Shown in pieces: positions 49,001 to 61,200 of a DNA stretch of 64,000 bases. Source of the stretch: Beroe forskalii (lineage: Eukaryota > Ctenophora > Nuda > Beroida > Beroidae); contig WFMF01000111.1 of assembly GCA_011033025.1 (NCBI GenBank), forward strand, positions 248,001-312,000. The letters run 5' to 3'. The translations under genes were made by a program, and so were the position numbers. Each line of letters starts with the position of its first letter. The stretch's first letter is position 1. The notes below the pieces were generated by a model. It was not told the DNA's origin, ran no database searches, and saw nothing but the letters and a program-made list of their open reading frames with translations.

Positions 49001-52000
49001 ACATTATATTTTGTTGTTAATGTTACTTGATATATAATCACGTGGGCGGTGGGACTATAGAAATCCCCACAATGTACACTTACAGACGTGTATCAAATGT
49101 TACTTGTGTATTGTGCAATGATAAGTTATTACAGGCAGCCCTTGAATTGTATGTCGGGTAATACGGACATGGTATCGAGGTTTTGGCAATTAACTAATTA
49201 AGAAACAGCGCATGTAATTGTAACAAAATAAAAAACTATACCTAACGAGTGGACGAGTTTGTGTGTGATATTTCATCTCTTTTGCAAGCCTCTCTTTGAT
49301 TTTCAGCATGATCCAATAACTTATATCGTACCTACAGCAAGCTGAATTTCAGCACGGCCGTTGATATAAATTTCGGATTTCAGATGTCTCACAATCTCTG
49401 GTCTATGACTACGTAATATTTGAGAATTTGCAGAGCTTTATGCCACTACTTCCATGCAATTGTGCTCGTAAACGTAATCCATGCACATTGCACGTGGCAC
49501 ATGATCAGTTCATGATTCATCATTGCATGTGATCATTAAATTTCGGAAAGTTACCCCAAATTTCCTCATTTCATTTGGTAACAGAGCTATACATCATATA
49601 TGGAGATTGGAGTAATGGTACCAATACACTAAGTTAACGTAAAATCGACAGAGTATCAAAATGTACATATCGGAGGAGAATGATTGATATGATCACAATT
49701 GCCAGTTTAGAAACCGTCAGTCCACCATAACCCAAAATTCATCGTTTGGGTGGTTTCGGATTGTTGTGGGTTGTTTTGGGTTGTTTCGGGCTGTTTCGAA
49801 ACCATACGTAACAGCACAAAGTGCATAATTCATATTTTGTGTGGAATCGGCTGGTTTCATGTGGTTTGAATACCCCAATTTACGCAAAAAATTTCGAAAC
49901 TAGCACAAAACGAACCAAAATTTTACTTAAATTTGAACTTCCCGAAACCACCCGAACCCACCCAGAAAATGGATTTTGGATAGTTTCAGGTGGGTTGGGT
50001 CGTTTTGGGTCATTTTGGTGGTTAGAATTCCCCAATTTATGCAAAAATTTTGAAACGAGCCAAAATTTTACCTTTGTTTGGAACTACCGAAACGACCCAA
50101 CCCACGAACCAACCCAAAATATGAATTTTGGGTGGTTTCGGGTATCCGGTTTTCAGGTGGTTTCGGGTGGTTTCGGTGTTTTAAGTTCCCCAATTTATGC
50201 TAAAATTTCGAAACCATCCCGAAACCAGCCCGAAACCAGCCCGAAACGACCCAACCCACCGTTGGCTGGGTTGGGTGGGTTGGGTGGTTTCGGGTGGTTG
50301 GGTGGTTTCGGGTGGTTTCGGATGGTTTCGGGTGGTTTCGGATGGTTTCGGGTGGTTTCGGATGGTTTCGGGTGGTTTCGGAGTTATGTTGGGTGGTTTC
50401 GGGGGTGGTTTCGGGTGGGTTGGGTGGTTTCAGGTGGTTTCGGGTGGTTTCGGGTGGTTCCACCTTTTAGTATCAACGATTGCAAATTTTGGTTCTTATT
50501 AATTGCCCAAAAAAATTTACATTGGTACCAAAAACAGGAGCCACCCAAAACGACCCAAAACGAATAGAAATTACCCAACCCACCCCGAACCCATTACCCA
50601 ACTTGTTTGCTCTTGAAACAATGAAACAATCTGAACCAACCCAAAACAACCCGAACCAACCTTAACCCACCTGAACCAACCCATAACCCACCTGAAACCA
50701 CACAAAGCCACCAGAAAATTTGTTTTGGCAGTATTGTTTAGTAAGAATATGAAAATAGACCAAACTCAGCCCGAAACGAATCGAAATTGTACTGAAATGT
50801 GAAACCACCTGCACCCAAACCCATCCGAAAGACAACCTTTACCTAGTTCCCTAACCCTTGTTCTACCCCAAAACCACTGCAACCAGTAGTCTCCCCCTAC
50901 TCAAATTTATGCAAAAAGTACAAAACCAGCCAAAACCTAGCCAAAACGAGCTAAAATTTATTTTAAATGTGGAACCACTCAAAACTACCTGAAATTACTT
51001 GAAACCACTGAAACCCACCCAAAACAAGCAGAACCACCAAAACCCACCCATTATTTCTAAATTTTGGGTGGTTCCAGATGGTTTTGGGAGTAGGTTGGGA
51101 ATGATTCTAGTGGGGGTTGCTCGGTGGTTTCGGATTGGTTTGGGTGGGTTTGGGTCGTTTCGAGTCCGAATTTGATAGGTCTGTGGTGGTTTCGGGTCAT
51201 TTCAGGTGGTTCCTGCTTTCAGTATCGACTTTTAAGAATTTAACAATCATAATCAAATTTGAGGATGCAGTTGATCCTATTTCTCTGAAAGATGAACAGA
51301 TTGCAACCCTTGAGGCAAAATTAGCTGAAGAAGGAAAGCTTTTGGCAGATATGAAAAACAAGTATCTGAGGGCACTGGCTGATGGTGAAAATATTCGCAA
51401 TCGATCCAAGAAGGAACTCGAGGATTCCAAGATATTCTCTATTCAATCTTTTGCCAAGGTTATTAACTTAGTAAAGATGGTTGGGGTCTGTTTTTTGTTT
51501 CTGATAGAGGAGAACTGAGAACTCCCTCTTTCAGATACCTACTTAGCTATGACATAAAAATATAATTCCTACCTCAGGTTGTAATGAATTTTTCAGATAA
51601 TGAAAAACTCCTGACTGTTATGATGTTATTGTGCTATAAAAGCTATATTCAATTCATGGCGTGGCAATAAATTGCATATCATGGATTCAATTTTCAAGTG
51701 ATATGACGAAAATTTTAATTCCTGTGAGGAAAAGAATCCAAAGTGGGACTAGGGGAATTGATTAGTTCTTTCTACATGCCCTTTCGAAGTTTCGACCTAT
51801 TTTTTAAACATCAATTAGAAAATATAAACGAGTCAATAAAGTCATGTTACATCAATTAGAAAAAATAAACGAGTCATGTTACATCAATTAGAAAAAATAA
51901 ACGAGTCATGTAACATCAATTAGAAAAAATAAACTCGTTTGGCCCCGCTCCTTATCACCCTGGCACACTTCACAACTGTCACAATATTTCACGCACGTCG

Positions 52001-54750
52001 CACACCTCACTAAACTTGATAAATAAAACACTACCTGGGACATTAAACCAGCAGCTAAATATTATTTTTAGAATTGTTCAAAGTGGCATCCATCCTATCG
52101 CATCTTGCTGAAAATGATAGTAAGCTCTCCTGCACCCATTGGAGATCTTCCTTTGTCAGATCGTAATGACATTCCGAATAATCTGTTTTGCCAGATTCTG
52201 TATCACTTTGACTTTGAGGCGGTGAACTCTGAGAACCATGGTTCGTACTATGTACTTCACCCCGCCTGATGTAGTGGTGCATTTCCGGCTCTTTAGATCT
52301 TTTGTCTCTGAGAATCTGCACCAGTTTCCTCCTCTGTGCTCGCTCAGCAGGGCTCCGTTCAGGTACAATGAAACTCCTCCATATCTCTCTGATGTTTTCA
52401 AGTATTTCGCTGACTTAAGGGCAGATTGGGCTTCCTCTCGGGTGTTGAAATTTACTTTTACTGGTCTCGTTTTTCCTAGTTTCGCCACACCAATTCTGCA
52501 GTGATCTTTTACCACTGGCTTTGAAGACTGCCCGCAAGCACACTCTAAGATATCATCTATTTTGTTACCTAAATCTGACAAGTTATCTTCTGGCACACCA
52601 AACAGTACAATTTGCGTTTGCCGTTCATTTTCGCATATCACTGATTTCACCACTGTCTCTAGTTCCTTTCTTTGATTTTGGACATCTTCCCCATAATGAA
52701 CTGAGCTTTTTTGTCTTGCTTGCAGTTTCTCCTGTAACTCTATAACAGTTTCTTGACTTGACAACTGCTCCTTCATGGAACTTTCGATCTGAATCGCTGC
52801 CGATCTCAACATGTTGATACTGCCCTCAACAATACTAACCAATGAAACAATCATTTTCGACAAATCAACACCATTTTGCCCGCAAGAAGTCATTTTCAGT
52901 GATAGTTGACGGTGTGGTATTTCCTGACAACTCCTGAACTGTTCTGAGAGCCTTATCACACTTATTTTCAAATTTGTAAAGGTTGCTCAAACTAAATTCT
53001 ATGGCGTTTTGCTGCATTTCATACAATGTATTTCAGTGTATAGGCTGTGACAGGATGAAATAATGTTGCTGATAAGAGAGCACAAATTTTAACACAAAAT
53101 GCAAAACGATAAGACTGAACTTTAAAACGATAAGACTGAACTGTAAAACGATAAGACTGAACTGAACGATAAGACTGGCTGAAAGTTTCGACCTATTGCT
53201 GGTGACCTTTTTTATTCAAAACTTCAAAATTATAATAAAACTAACAGGCCTGATGAGCCTGCTTATACATACTAGGTACATAGCTCACTCGGCGTCGCTA
53301 CACATACACACATGGCCTCGTTCACAAACTTCGGCCAATGCAATTCATCACAACACATCGAAGAATTTCAATCAGAACTGATCCAGAAGAAAATGCAGAT
53401 TGGACTTTCTGAATTTCTGCTCCAACATTTCGCTCCGTACCAAGGATTGAGTCCCATGCCTGATCCAGTGATTTGTCGATGTTTCAAGACTATTCAATTT
53501 TCCGTTGAATCATGTTTTTACCGCATTGAAAAAATCCATTCAGTTCAAAAGTTATGATTAACAACGCAATTGAAACACCATTTCATAGAAACTTAGAAAT
53601 GTGTTTAATTAACTAACTGAGACCTGTTCAAGATGTTGTAGAACGACGAAATTGATTGTCATTAAAAGCATTAAAGAACCACATCGTTTACATTTGTATT
53701 TGTACCATTGAGTCAAAAGAGAATTAATAAATTACTCATCAATTGTAATCATGCGACTCTTATTCAACGACCTGATCCGTGAAATCTTTCTAAGTTTCTA
53801 GTAACATTTTACAAGTGAAAATAAATTAATGTTTCGATTTTCTTTTCAAAATTTCTTCGCCATTGATTTGCTTAATGCTTATGATGAGTTAGCATTTAAG
53901 AATGTTGTCCGCAATATTGGGTCACCCTGAGCTCCTGAGGGCCGTGGCCTCCGATGCCCCTCACTGAGGGGCATCGGAGGCCACGCCCTTTTCTGCGAAA
54001 AATCAACGTTTCGAATCTTTTAAAAATCCCCTCCCGCACAATCATCATTCAAAATTGATTTATTTTAACTGTAAATTCGCGCGGTCAAATCACTGTCAAA
54101 TTGACCTGTGGGCTGTGACCTTCCATCATTTACTGTCCGTAGAACGGGTACAGTGTATACACAACACCGAGCAGGTATGATTATTGAAGAGTGCAACCAT
54201 TTCATTAAAGTTAAAACTTATTATTTCTTAGGAGTTGTTACCTGTATCGGATGTGTTAGAAAAGGCTTTAGAAAGTGTCCCCAAAGAAGAGTGGTCAGAA
54301 AACACCTCACTCGCTAATCTGTACGAAGGTGTATCTCTGACTTACAACCAGCTTCATCAGGTTCATGTTTGTTGTTGTGAAGTTAAATAAATGAACTTTT
54401 TATTCTATCACCAATCACCTGTGTACTTCAGAACTTGAACGAGTTTTAGCTTTGGTTCAAAAGCTATTGTTGAGCTGTTGAGCTATTGCTATTAAAACGA
54501 ATAACTTGAGTCTTGAACTTATTAACAAATTTGAATTAAAAGTACAATTTACCAGGTTTTCAAAAGACACAATCTTGTAAAGATCTCTCCACTTGACGAG
54601 GAATTTGACCCAGTTTACCATGAAGCTATGTTTCAAGTCCCTGATCCATCTAAAAAACCAGGAACTGTCATGAACGTAATTCAGTCTGGCTATGTTTTAC
54701 ACTCCAGATCTATACGACCAGCAAAAGTCGGTGTCGTCAAAGAGACTTAA
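43011..54750 (+). CDS. GRPEL1: Mitochondrial GrpE protein homolog, copy 2
   Basis: Same gene as 21,192-27,441, again four phase-0 exons: 43,011-43,139, 51,264-51,458, 54,232-54,360 and 54,556-54,750. The product is also 215 residues and fully open. Visible differences from copy 1 include proline to threonine in the last codons of exon 1 (DTSTEE) and valine to isoleucine at the start of exon 2. The acceptor of exon 2 differs (TTTGAG here, TAACAG in copy 1), because bases just before the exon differ; an AG is kept. Intron 1 is 8.1 kb here against 1.5 kb in copy 1, almost entirely because of two transposon insertions. Both copies intact fits two alleles. Confidence 0.93.
43398..44402 (+). mobile_element. 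GIY-YIG (Penelope-like) retroelement insertion in GRPEL1 intron 1, copy 2
   Basis: Absent from copy 1, where TATAAGTTCATA is single (about 21,572). Here that sequence of about 12 bases stands on both sides, giving a target duplication. Near each end lies a 43-bp inverted pair beginning ACAAAGTGAAACAACACGTT (43,465-43,507 and 44,358-44,400). The interior codes for a GIY-YIG-type module (NCRNQSGFPLQNKCLEKSLV, then FKSRYSNHTSSFRHESKRN and LSKKIWDLKEAGKEYKVTW), the form found at the C terminus of Penelope-like elements in cnidarians and other invertebrates. No RT part remains, so it is a 5'-truncated copy and not fully open. Confidence 0.78.
44490..44735. repeat. TTATTGCACTCG-family repeat in GRPEL1 intron 1 (copy 2)
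   Basis: Allele of 21,655-21,895, with the same boundaries and palindromic GTGCAATAATTT motifs. Confidence 0.55.
45720..47695. other. Centre of the giant foldback, left part
   Basis: No gene recognised; the longest open stretches are 60-80 codons without domains. Contains (CG)9 at 47,516-47,533 and a repeated TGTAGTACCCATGG motif with GCTACAAGTTG (about 47,427 and 47,596). Confidence 0.4.
47696..48730. repeat. About 344-bp tandem repeat, three units
   Basis: Units begin near 47,699, 48,044 and 48,388 with GATGTCGCGAC, followed by TTTAGCCTCAAGACAGCAAC, AAATGAAGCTGAAACTGTC and GACAACGCAAGGTCA. They are clearly diverged from one another. No continuous frame across units, so it looks non-coding. 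It lies inside the giant foldback. Confidence 0.75.
48731..49744. other. Centre of the giant foldback, right part
   Basis: AT-rich unique-looking sequence without open frames of interest; a short ATCTTATTC duplication near 48,950. Nothing recognised. Confidence 0.35.
50520..51232. mobile_element. Foldback with short-unit arms, allele of 22,085-22,797
   Basis: Same tips (CAGGAGCCACCCAAAACGAC on the left; GGTGGTTCCTGCTTTCAGTA on the right) and same interior as copy 1. The giant foldback inserted about 40 bp to its left, so one GAAACCACC-type foldback sits beside another. Confidence 0.65.
51800..53290 (-). mobile_element. LINE-type ORF1-only element in GRPEL1 intron 2, copy 2
   Basis: On the minus strand 52,971 to 52,156 is open for 271 codons. 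It shows a coiled-coil stretch with SSMKEQLSSQETVIELQEKL, the RRM-like QIVLFGVPEDNLSDLGNKID, HCRIGVAKLGKTRPVKVNFN and a basic region. The expected C-terminal part continues in another frame (52,055-52,321, ILRDKRSKEPEMHHYIRRGE), so there is a one-base-type frame change near 52,350 relative to copy 1. At the left end a 32-bp unit around AACATCAATTAGAAAAAATA is repeated about four times (two in copy 1). Right end near AACAGGCCTGATGAGCCTGC. No reverse transcriptase. Confidence 0.65.
53944..53984. repeat. Perfect 20-bp palindrome in GRPEL1 intron 2, copy 2
   Basis: Identical to 26,641-26,681. The 20 bp before it differ by a short duplication (CCTGAGCTCCTGAGG here, CCTGAGG there). Confidence 0.75.
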
Positions 54751-55640
54751 TTAACTTGGCTAAATCTTATTTTGTGTTCCTCGCTGAGTCGACATGATAA
54801 TCTTGATGTGACTAGAGATTATCGTTCATACTTTCATACCTATCCAGGTTAATAGGGACGGCCTCTAATATTTTGTTTGATTGTACTATTCTACATCCTG
54901 TCTCATTAACCAGTCTCATTAACAGGTTAATGAGACCTGTCTCATTAACTTCATTATAAGCGTCAATAGTGGGAGCATGAAACTAAATAGGTAAATTGGA
55001 ATCAGGATAAGTGAAATAAATAGTTAACTTAATTCGACCTCACAAAGGGATTTGTCAGAAAAGATACTGAGTATTACCTACCTACTTTAAGGAGATTTGT
55101 GTATTCCATTCAAGCATTCGAAATGTAATTGATATTTAAGTGTTTTTTAATTTTATAATTTTGAAGATTTGTATCTCTGTGTATAAAAACTATTATGAAA
55201 ATATCACTGTAGCTCAATATCAAATGAAACCTACCTTTGTGTGAATTTTCGCCACTCAACAATTAAAATACTAAAATAGCACATTTTGAACAAGTTTCAG
55301 TTTCAAAAGCTAAAGAGGTTATAGCATAGAAATCTTAAAGGATTGTGCAACACATTCCATAAAAATAAATCAAATTAAACATCTGCATCATTATCAAAGT
55401 TTCATTAGGAGATTAAAGTTTATGTCTTTATATGCTAAATTTGTGGATAAAACCTTCGTGGCTAACACATTTTCTGTCCTATTTCATTAATATATTATAT
55501 TAACTTGTCATCTGAGCAGTAATTACTAACTAGGCAGTAACATTTTGCACGCAAAATGAAAATAATCCATAAAATTGGTGCAATCAAGTATAAGTTTTAG
55601 GTATATTAGGATATGGTATATTAGGATTGGAAATTGTGTA
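54751..55640. other. GRPEL1 to FHIT intergenic region, copy 2
   Basis: AT-rich, no gene seen; collinear with 27,442-28,335 with small indels and one extra CTCATTAAC unit. Confidence 0.4.
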
Positions 55641-55643
55641 GGT

Positions 55644-55875
55644 TCCGCAGCGCACCTGTAGATTTTTGCGATAAAAAGTGGTGATATGAACTTAAATCGC
55701 AGCGCTGGCCTGGCAGTGAGCTTTTGCTGCAAGGAATATTGATTAATCTATTAATGACACTTGCATCAATCAATGCATCTATTCCTTGCAAAATCAGGCC
55801 ACTACCACTCCAGTGCTGCAATTTAAGTTCATATCACCACTTTTAATCGCAAAAATCTACAGGTGCGCTGTGGAA
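55644..55875. repeat. Inverted-repeat element with core in the opposite orientation, copy 2
   Basis: Arms as in 28,341-28,571. The core 55,714-55,804 starts CAGTGAGCTTTTGCTGCAAG, which is the complement of the other copy's core end, and matches it over 91 bases with one mismatch once turned round. Confidence 0.85.
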
Positions 55876-55913
55876 CTTACACAATTTCCAATTGTTTTTT
55901 GTCATACCATATC

Positions 55914-57643
55914 ATTCTTTTTGGTGTTGAACAAGTCAACAAAGTTTCCAATGCCGTTGGATTTAAGTCAATACCATGCTCCGGAGACGAGATATAAGCG
56001 ATAATTAGTTTAATTGACCAATTATGTGATTACGCCATTTAAAGTGAAAATTTTTAAATAGCGTACTTTAAATAGCAAAGTCCATGCCAAAGTTTTCAAT
56101 GCCGTTGGATTTAGGTCTTTACCATGTTCCTGGGACGAGACATAAGCGATAATTGGTTTAATTGGCCAATTATCTAATTAATCGATTTGTAATAAAAAAA
56201 ATTACAGTGCTTATCACACGCGATCCATGCCAAGATTTTCAATGCCATTAGATTACGTCTCTACCAAGTTCCTGGGACGAGATCTGAACAATTATTATTT
56301 TAATTGGCCAATTATCTAATTAGGTGATTTGTTATGAAAATTTCTAAAGCGCTCACTACACGTGATCCATGCCAAGGAATTCAATGCCGTAAGATTTAAG
56401 TCCCTACCATGTTCCTGAAACGAGATATGAGCAACAATTGGTTTAATTGGCCGATTATCCAATTAAGTAGTTTGAAGTTAAAATTCCCATATAGCCTACG
56501 ATACGCGCCTTATGCCAAAGTTTAAGATACTTTTAGATTTATGTCAATATCTGTTTTGGTTTTCACACAAACTTGCTTACAAAAAGTGTGGTGCCGAGAA
56601 GGCGAGACAACGATAATACTAATTTCCGTGATTTTAGGCTTTTTTGAATAATTTTTCCTGCTAAAACGGTACGATCGATTTTCATGAAATTTTCAGCGTT
56701 TCTTAATCATGTGATGGACTAAACCTGTGCAATTTTTTGTGATCAACAACTAAAGTTAACACCTTGAAAACGCTTCACGAAAATCGCGATTTTCGCAAAT
56801 CACTGTATTTTTATATAATGGGCGCTGGCAAAGAAGTTTTTCAATACTTGAAAAACGATTCCACTACCAATTTTATCACTTCAGGCTGGTACTACAGCCT
56901 TCTTGGGAATGTCTGGCCAGCAGTCCCGGCCCTTCGGGCCGAGACTGCCGGCCAATTCGGCTGCCCTCGGCACTTCGGGCCGAAGGCAGATGCCCTGAGT
57001 TGTGTCTTAACTTGCGCTGCGAGCGCTTGCCAGCGCCCTGATAAAGCACAATTTACCCATTTGGGTAAATTGTGCTTTTATATCCTAATATAAAATTTAT
57101 ACTTAATTGCACCAATTTTATGGATTATTTTCATTTTGCGTGCAAGAAGTATGAATGAAAGCTTTAAAAGTTTAAACCAGTATGTCGCAGAAATTGTGTA
57201 CAATTTTCGTCCATTTTTTTGCACAAAGTCTTAAAAATATGTTACAAAATATGGAGAAATTTCACTAGATTAGATCTGAATCAAAGTATAAAATATTTAT
57301 GGATAAAGCAAAATCAAGTTTCTCTGAGATTTAATTTTTCCCTGCTTTTTATTGATCATCACATACTACTATATTATATAGGTAGTAAACACTGAATTTT
57401 GCCCAGTTCCACATTCTAAACAGGGATAATTTGCACCCTTATCATTGATCAACGTCACAATAAAGATTGAAGCCGTTTCACAGCTTCAGACCATCGTAGT
57501 ATTGTAAAATAGAGTTTATAGGCAACTATTTATTTTGTTATTTGATTATTTGGAGGATATCAAAAAGTTCAACTTGCAGACATGGGGGATATGGCCTGAC
57601 TAGGCACACATATCTAGACTTCAATACAGCACCACGTGAGCTA
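55914..57643. repeat. FHIT upstream region, copy 2, with four tandem units
   Basis: Non-coding. The about 150-bp tandem repeat has four units (55,949-56,490), followed by the GC-rich minisatellite with one full unit fewer than copy 1 (56,915-56,990). An extra stretch at about 57,108-57,210 repeats TGGATTATTTTCATTTTGCG in inverse to 55,550-55,575. Confidence 0.5.
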
Positions 57644-58250
57644 ATGTTCAAGTTTGGTCAGCACTGATAACGCAGAGCTGCGTGTTCTGGGAGAGCCAAA
57701 GCTGTACTGCCTTCGTGAACATCAGACCTGTCCTACCTGGACATGTCCTCGTTTCTCCAAAGAGAGCAGAGCCCTTCTTCACTGGACTCCTAGGGGAGGA
57801 ATCTGCAGAACTCTTCACAGGTACTTGGGTGTCATATAGAGGAGCAATAGGGAGCAATAAGCCGTAATTATTCATTATAAGTCTCCTCGAGGTACCACTT
57901 AGGGCGGCTAAATTTGATTAGAATATAATGTTGAAAAAGTTAAAATGCAATATACTAATATGTTTCACAGTGGACCTTACACGTCTTAAAGTCTAATTTT
58001 AAACCCTGGAAGCTAGGATGCGCAGCTGTCGTGAGTGGAATTGTGTGTAGGAGCCTTGCTTGGTATAGTGTTTTGTATTGGTAATGGATGTGTCTCTGGT
58101 AAGTACTTTATGCATAGATACCAGGGCGTTTTTCCATGGTTTATGAAAAGCCGTCTTAGTGTGAGTAGGGAGAGCTCCATCGTGATACTTGATCTTGACG
58201 CAGCCGTCGATAACCACACGAACACCACAATTTTTTATACCGTATAGTAC

Positions 58251-61200
58251 ATATCGTCACCTTCAAATCAAAAGGTGATAACTCGAGTTATCACCTTTTC
58301 AAAAAAACCTTACCAAGTGATTTAGAATATCATTGCGCACTGTGAGTGAAATTTTGAAGTGATTTGAGCAAAATCAGCAACAAAATTTTTTAAAAGTTTT
58401 GTCAAAAGTTATAACCCGAGTTATTTCCTCCTAAAAATAATTTGAAATAATAAAATAAATTTCATAGGGCTATAACTCAACATATCACCTTTTGGTAAAA
58501 TTACAACAGTCCAAAATTCCGACAAAAAGTTATAACTCAGTTATAACCCTATTTTTGAAAGATTGTTTAATATTTCTAACGATTTTCAGGTTATAACTTC
58601 AGTTATAACCCAGTTTGAAAGAAATTTTTCACATATCTAGAGTTCTCAATTTGAAAAATAAGAAATTGTAAGAATGTTTTTAAGTACTTTAATGGGCCTT
58701 TGTTGTATTTTAAACAGTCTAATAGGACATCTAAGAATACCAATTTAGTATTTTCATTGTAGGTACTACCATGATATGGAAGTTCTTATGACTTGTGCTC
58801 TCGTGAGCATTGATCAGTATCGAGGTGAAATACTGACTTTTCAGTGCCAACTCTTCACTCTTTGACAACTCGGTGTACGATCTAATTATGCAATTACCAA
58901 ATTTCTTCATCATCATATATCACGAAACTGTACAACTGACTGTGACCTCCACATTCTACTATTCTATAGTACTCCCTACGGTGAGGTTATAGTTTCATAT
59001 AACATCATTTTCTCTCAAATAGGTAAAGGGTTTATCGTCCCAGTGTGAGTTTATGCATTAATCAGTGCAATAAAAAAATCTAACAACGAGGCCAAAGGCC
59101 AAAATTTAATTGACACGATTAATGCATTAACTTTGGATGGTATACACTATTCATTAACCATGATCAGAACCACAAATTCGACCAAAACCACATGATTTTG
59201 TGATGGTCAGTGTGTATTTTGTAAGAACGGTTAAATAAAAAAATTGTCCTAATTCCTGTCCATACTTCACAAACAAACAAAGCTATAAGTAAAAACCAAA
59301 GCTATAAGTAAAATTTGATAGATGTAAATTGGTATGTTTCTTACAGATAAAAGGACAGTCTCAATAATCAATAAAGCACGGAGTTTGCTTCAGACATGAT
59401 ATCATAAATTCAGATTGCGTTTAGTGATCCTACTTTCATAGTTTGAAGCAGGCACAACACCTCAATATTTTTTTTTTTTTTTTTTTTTTGCATATCGAGG
59501 AACTCGCCATATAGGTCCAGTTTTACCGAACGTTTAGACAATGTCCTTGGTTATGGGACACACTCAATGTCGAACCAAGTCAGGTCTCCTCGATACCCAA
59601 AACGTTTTGCAGTATGAACTGCGAGTGTGAACCATTTCCAACTAACCTCAAGTGGTTAGTTGGTGGGGTTGTAGTGGAGAATCCTTGGGTGTGTAGGTGG
59701 TGCGAGGCAAATGAAACCAGCAATTGAAATACATAACTGCATCCTGCATGAAGACAATCAAATTGCTGCAGCGAAGGGCTGATCAAATCGATATAGTGAT
59801 GCACTATAAATTTCATTGAAATGACTAAGTGTAAAAGGTACTAGCTACTATAATTAAGGCATTTTCAATAAACTTAACAATAGGTAGTCAAAAAAGTTAA
59901 CCAGTGGCATGAACAATACCTAATGTAATTGAGAAAGACCTATTATATTCAAAGAAGTGGCCTTAAAAGAATGTAATTGAGAAAGACCTATTATAGTCAA
60001 AGAAGTGGTCTTATTAAGAGAAAAAGGGGAGTGACAGTGGAGAATTAGCAAAATTATAGATAAATCGAAATAGTGTGATGAAATATCCACAACTTCCCTT
60101 ACAAGGATAAAATTTCCGGCAGAACTCACAGCTTAAGTTCCAGTAAGTTGAGGGTTTGGAGTAAAACAGTAAAGAAAAGAAACTTACTGTTAATAACCTC
60201 GAAAAAAACCGTCGAAATGAACTCTGGAGCTAAAGTTCTAAGTAAGTTTAAGGTGTGGAGCGAATATCAAAAAAGATAAATACTGTCCTAATCCTCGAAA
60301 ATACACACCCAACATCATTCCTTGAAAATAAGTAAAAAGCATGCGTAAACACTGGAGCTGAAAATCTAACAGCAGAATTGTGCGAAATAATCCTCAATTA
60401 AACAAATAAAGAGAACGATCATTGTTCAATAGAATATAGTCCAGATACCTAATCAACATAATCAGTCATCAAAATCCAGGAATGAGTTGTAGAGTGGCAA
60501 TGAAAGCAAAAAATGGAGTAACTCTGAAGGGGAGCATGAGGCTGAATGGAAGGAATCGTTTCTCTGGGTCGAGATAGCAGGGCAGAAATACAGGATATGA
60601 TTGTTGTCTTGAAGAGTCATGGAGCAAAGATTGCAGATAGGGGACTCAATTAAATTGATGGAGAAGAGAAATGAACGCAATGGCGCTTTGTTATCGAGGA
60701 ATGAGGCAAGAATCCTTGAGTGCTTCCTGTTGAGTTGAGAGAAATAATTGGTATATGAAGGGCTCGCAAAGGAACATAGTAGATTATGTAGAGGATTGGA
60801 GGTGATAAATGATTCTGTGCTCAAGAACCTTTGGTTGCTCATAAAGAAGGACAGTTTCTTTTTCATGAGATGACAGGGAAGGGGAACTTGAGAAACAGTG
60901 GGATGTGTTGTACCGAGTTTTGCCATCTGGTCTGCAATTTCATTTCCAGGAATTCCAACATGACCTCGTAGCCAGGTTACTTCAACAGACGTAGATGTGG
61001 ATACCACCTCAATATGCTAGTATGGTACATTTTGCTCTTACTCTCAGTACTTCAACTTAATACAAATACAAAACCAAAAGGTAGTTTGGTGAACTCACAC
61101 AAATAACAGCCACAAATGGAGTTGAAACTTTGGGATTTTGCAGGGTGCAAAATGATTGTGAACAGCACCTTGAAAACTTGAAGGGTTGAATAAAATTGAG

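Larger units (their letters stand above)
44884..50478. mobile_element. Giant 5.6-kb foldback with CGAAACCACC-unit arms
   Basis: Ends CGTTGATACTAAAAGGTGGA and its exact complement, flanked by the 10-bp duplication ATTGCAAATT (44,874-44,883 and 50,479-50,488). Copy 1 has this site once (about 22,041-22,050), so this is an insertion. The arms are long arrays of the decamer CGAAACCACC and its variant CCAACCCACC (left about 44,900-45,470 and 45,575-45,715) and the mirror (right about 49,745-50,460). The 45.2 and 45.6-kb parts restart with tip-like sequence, suggesting element-in-element growth. Nothing resembling a transposase was seen in the 4-kb centre. Terminal structure and a 9-10-bp duplication resemble Mutator-like (MULE) foldbacks. 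Open stretches of G, F, W and V in the arms are repeat products. Confidence 0.85.
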
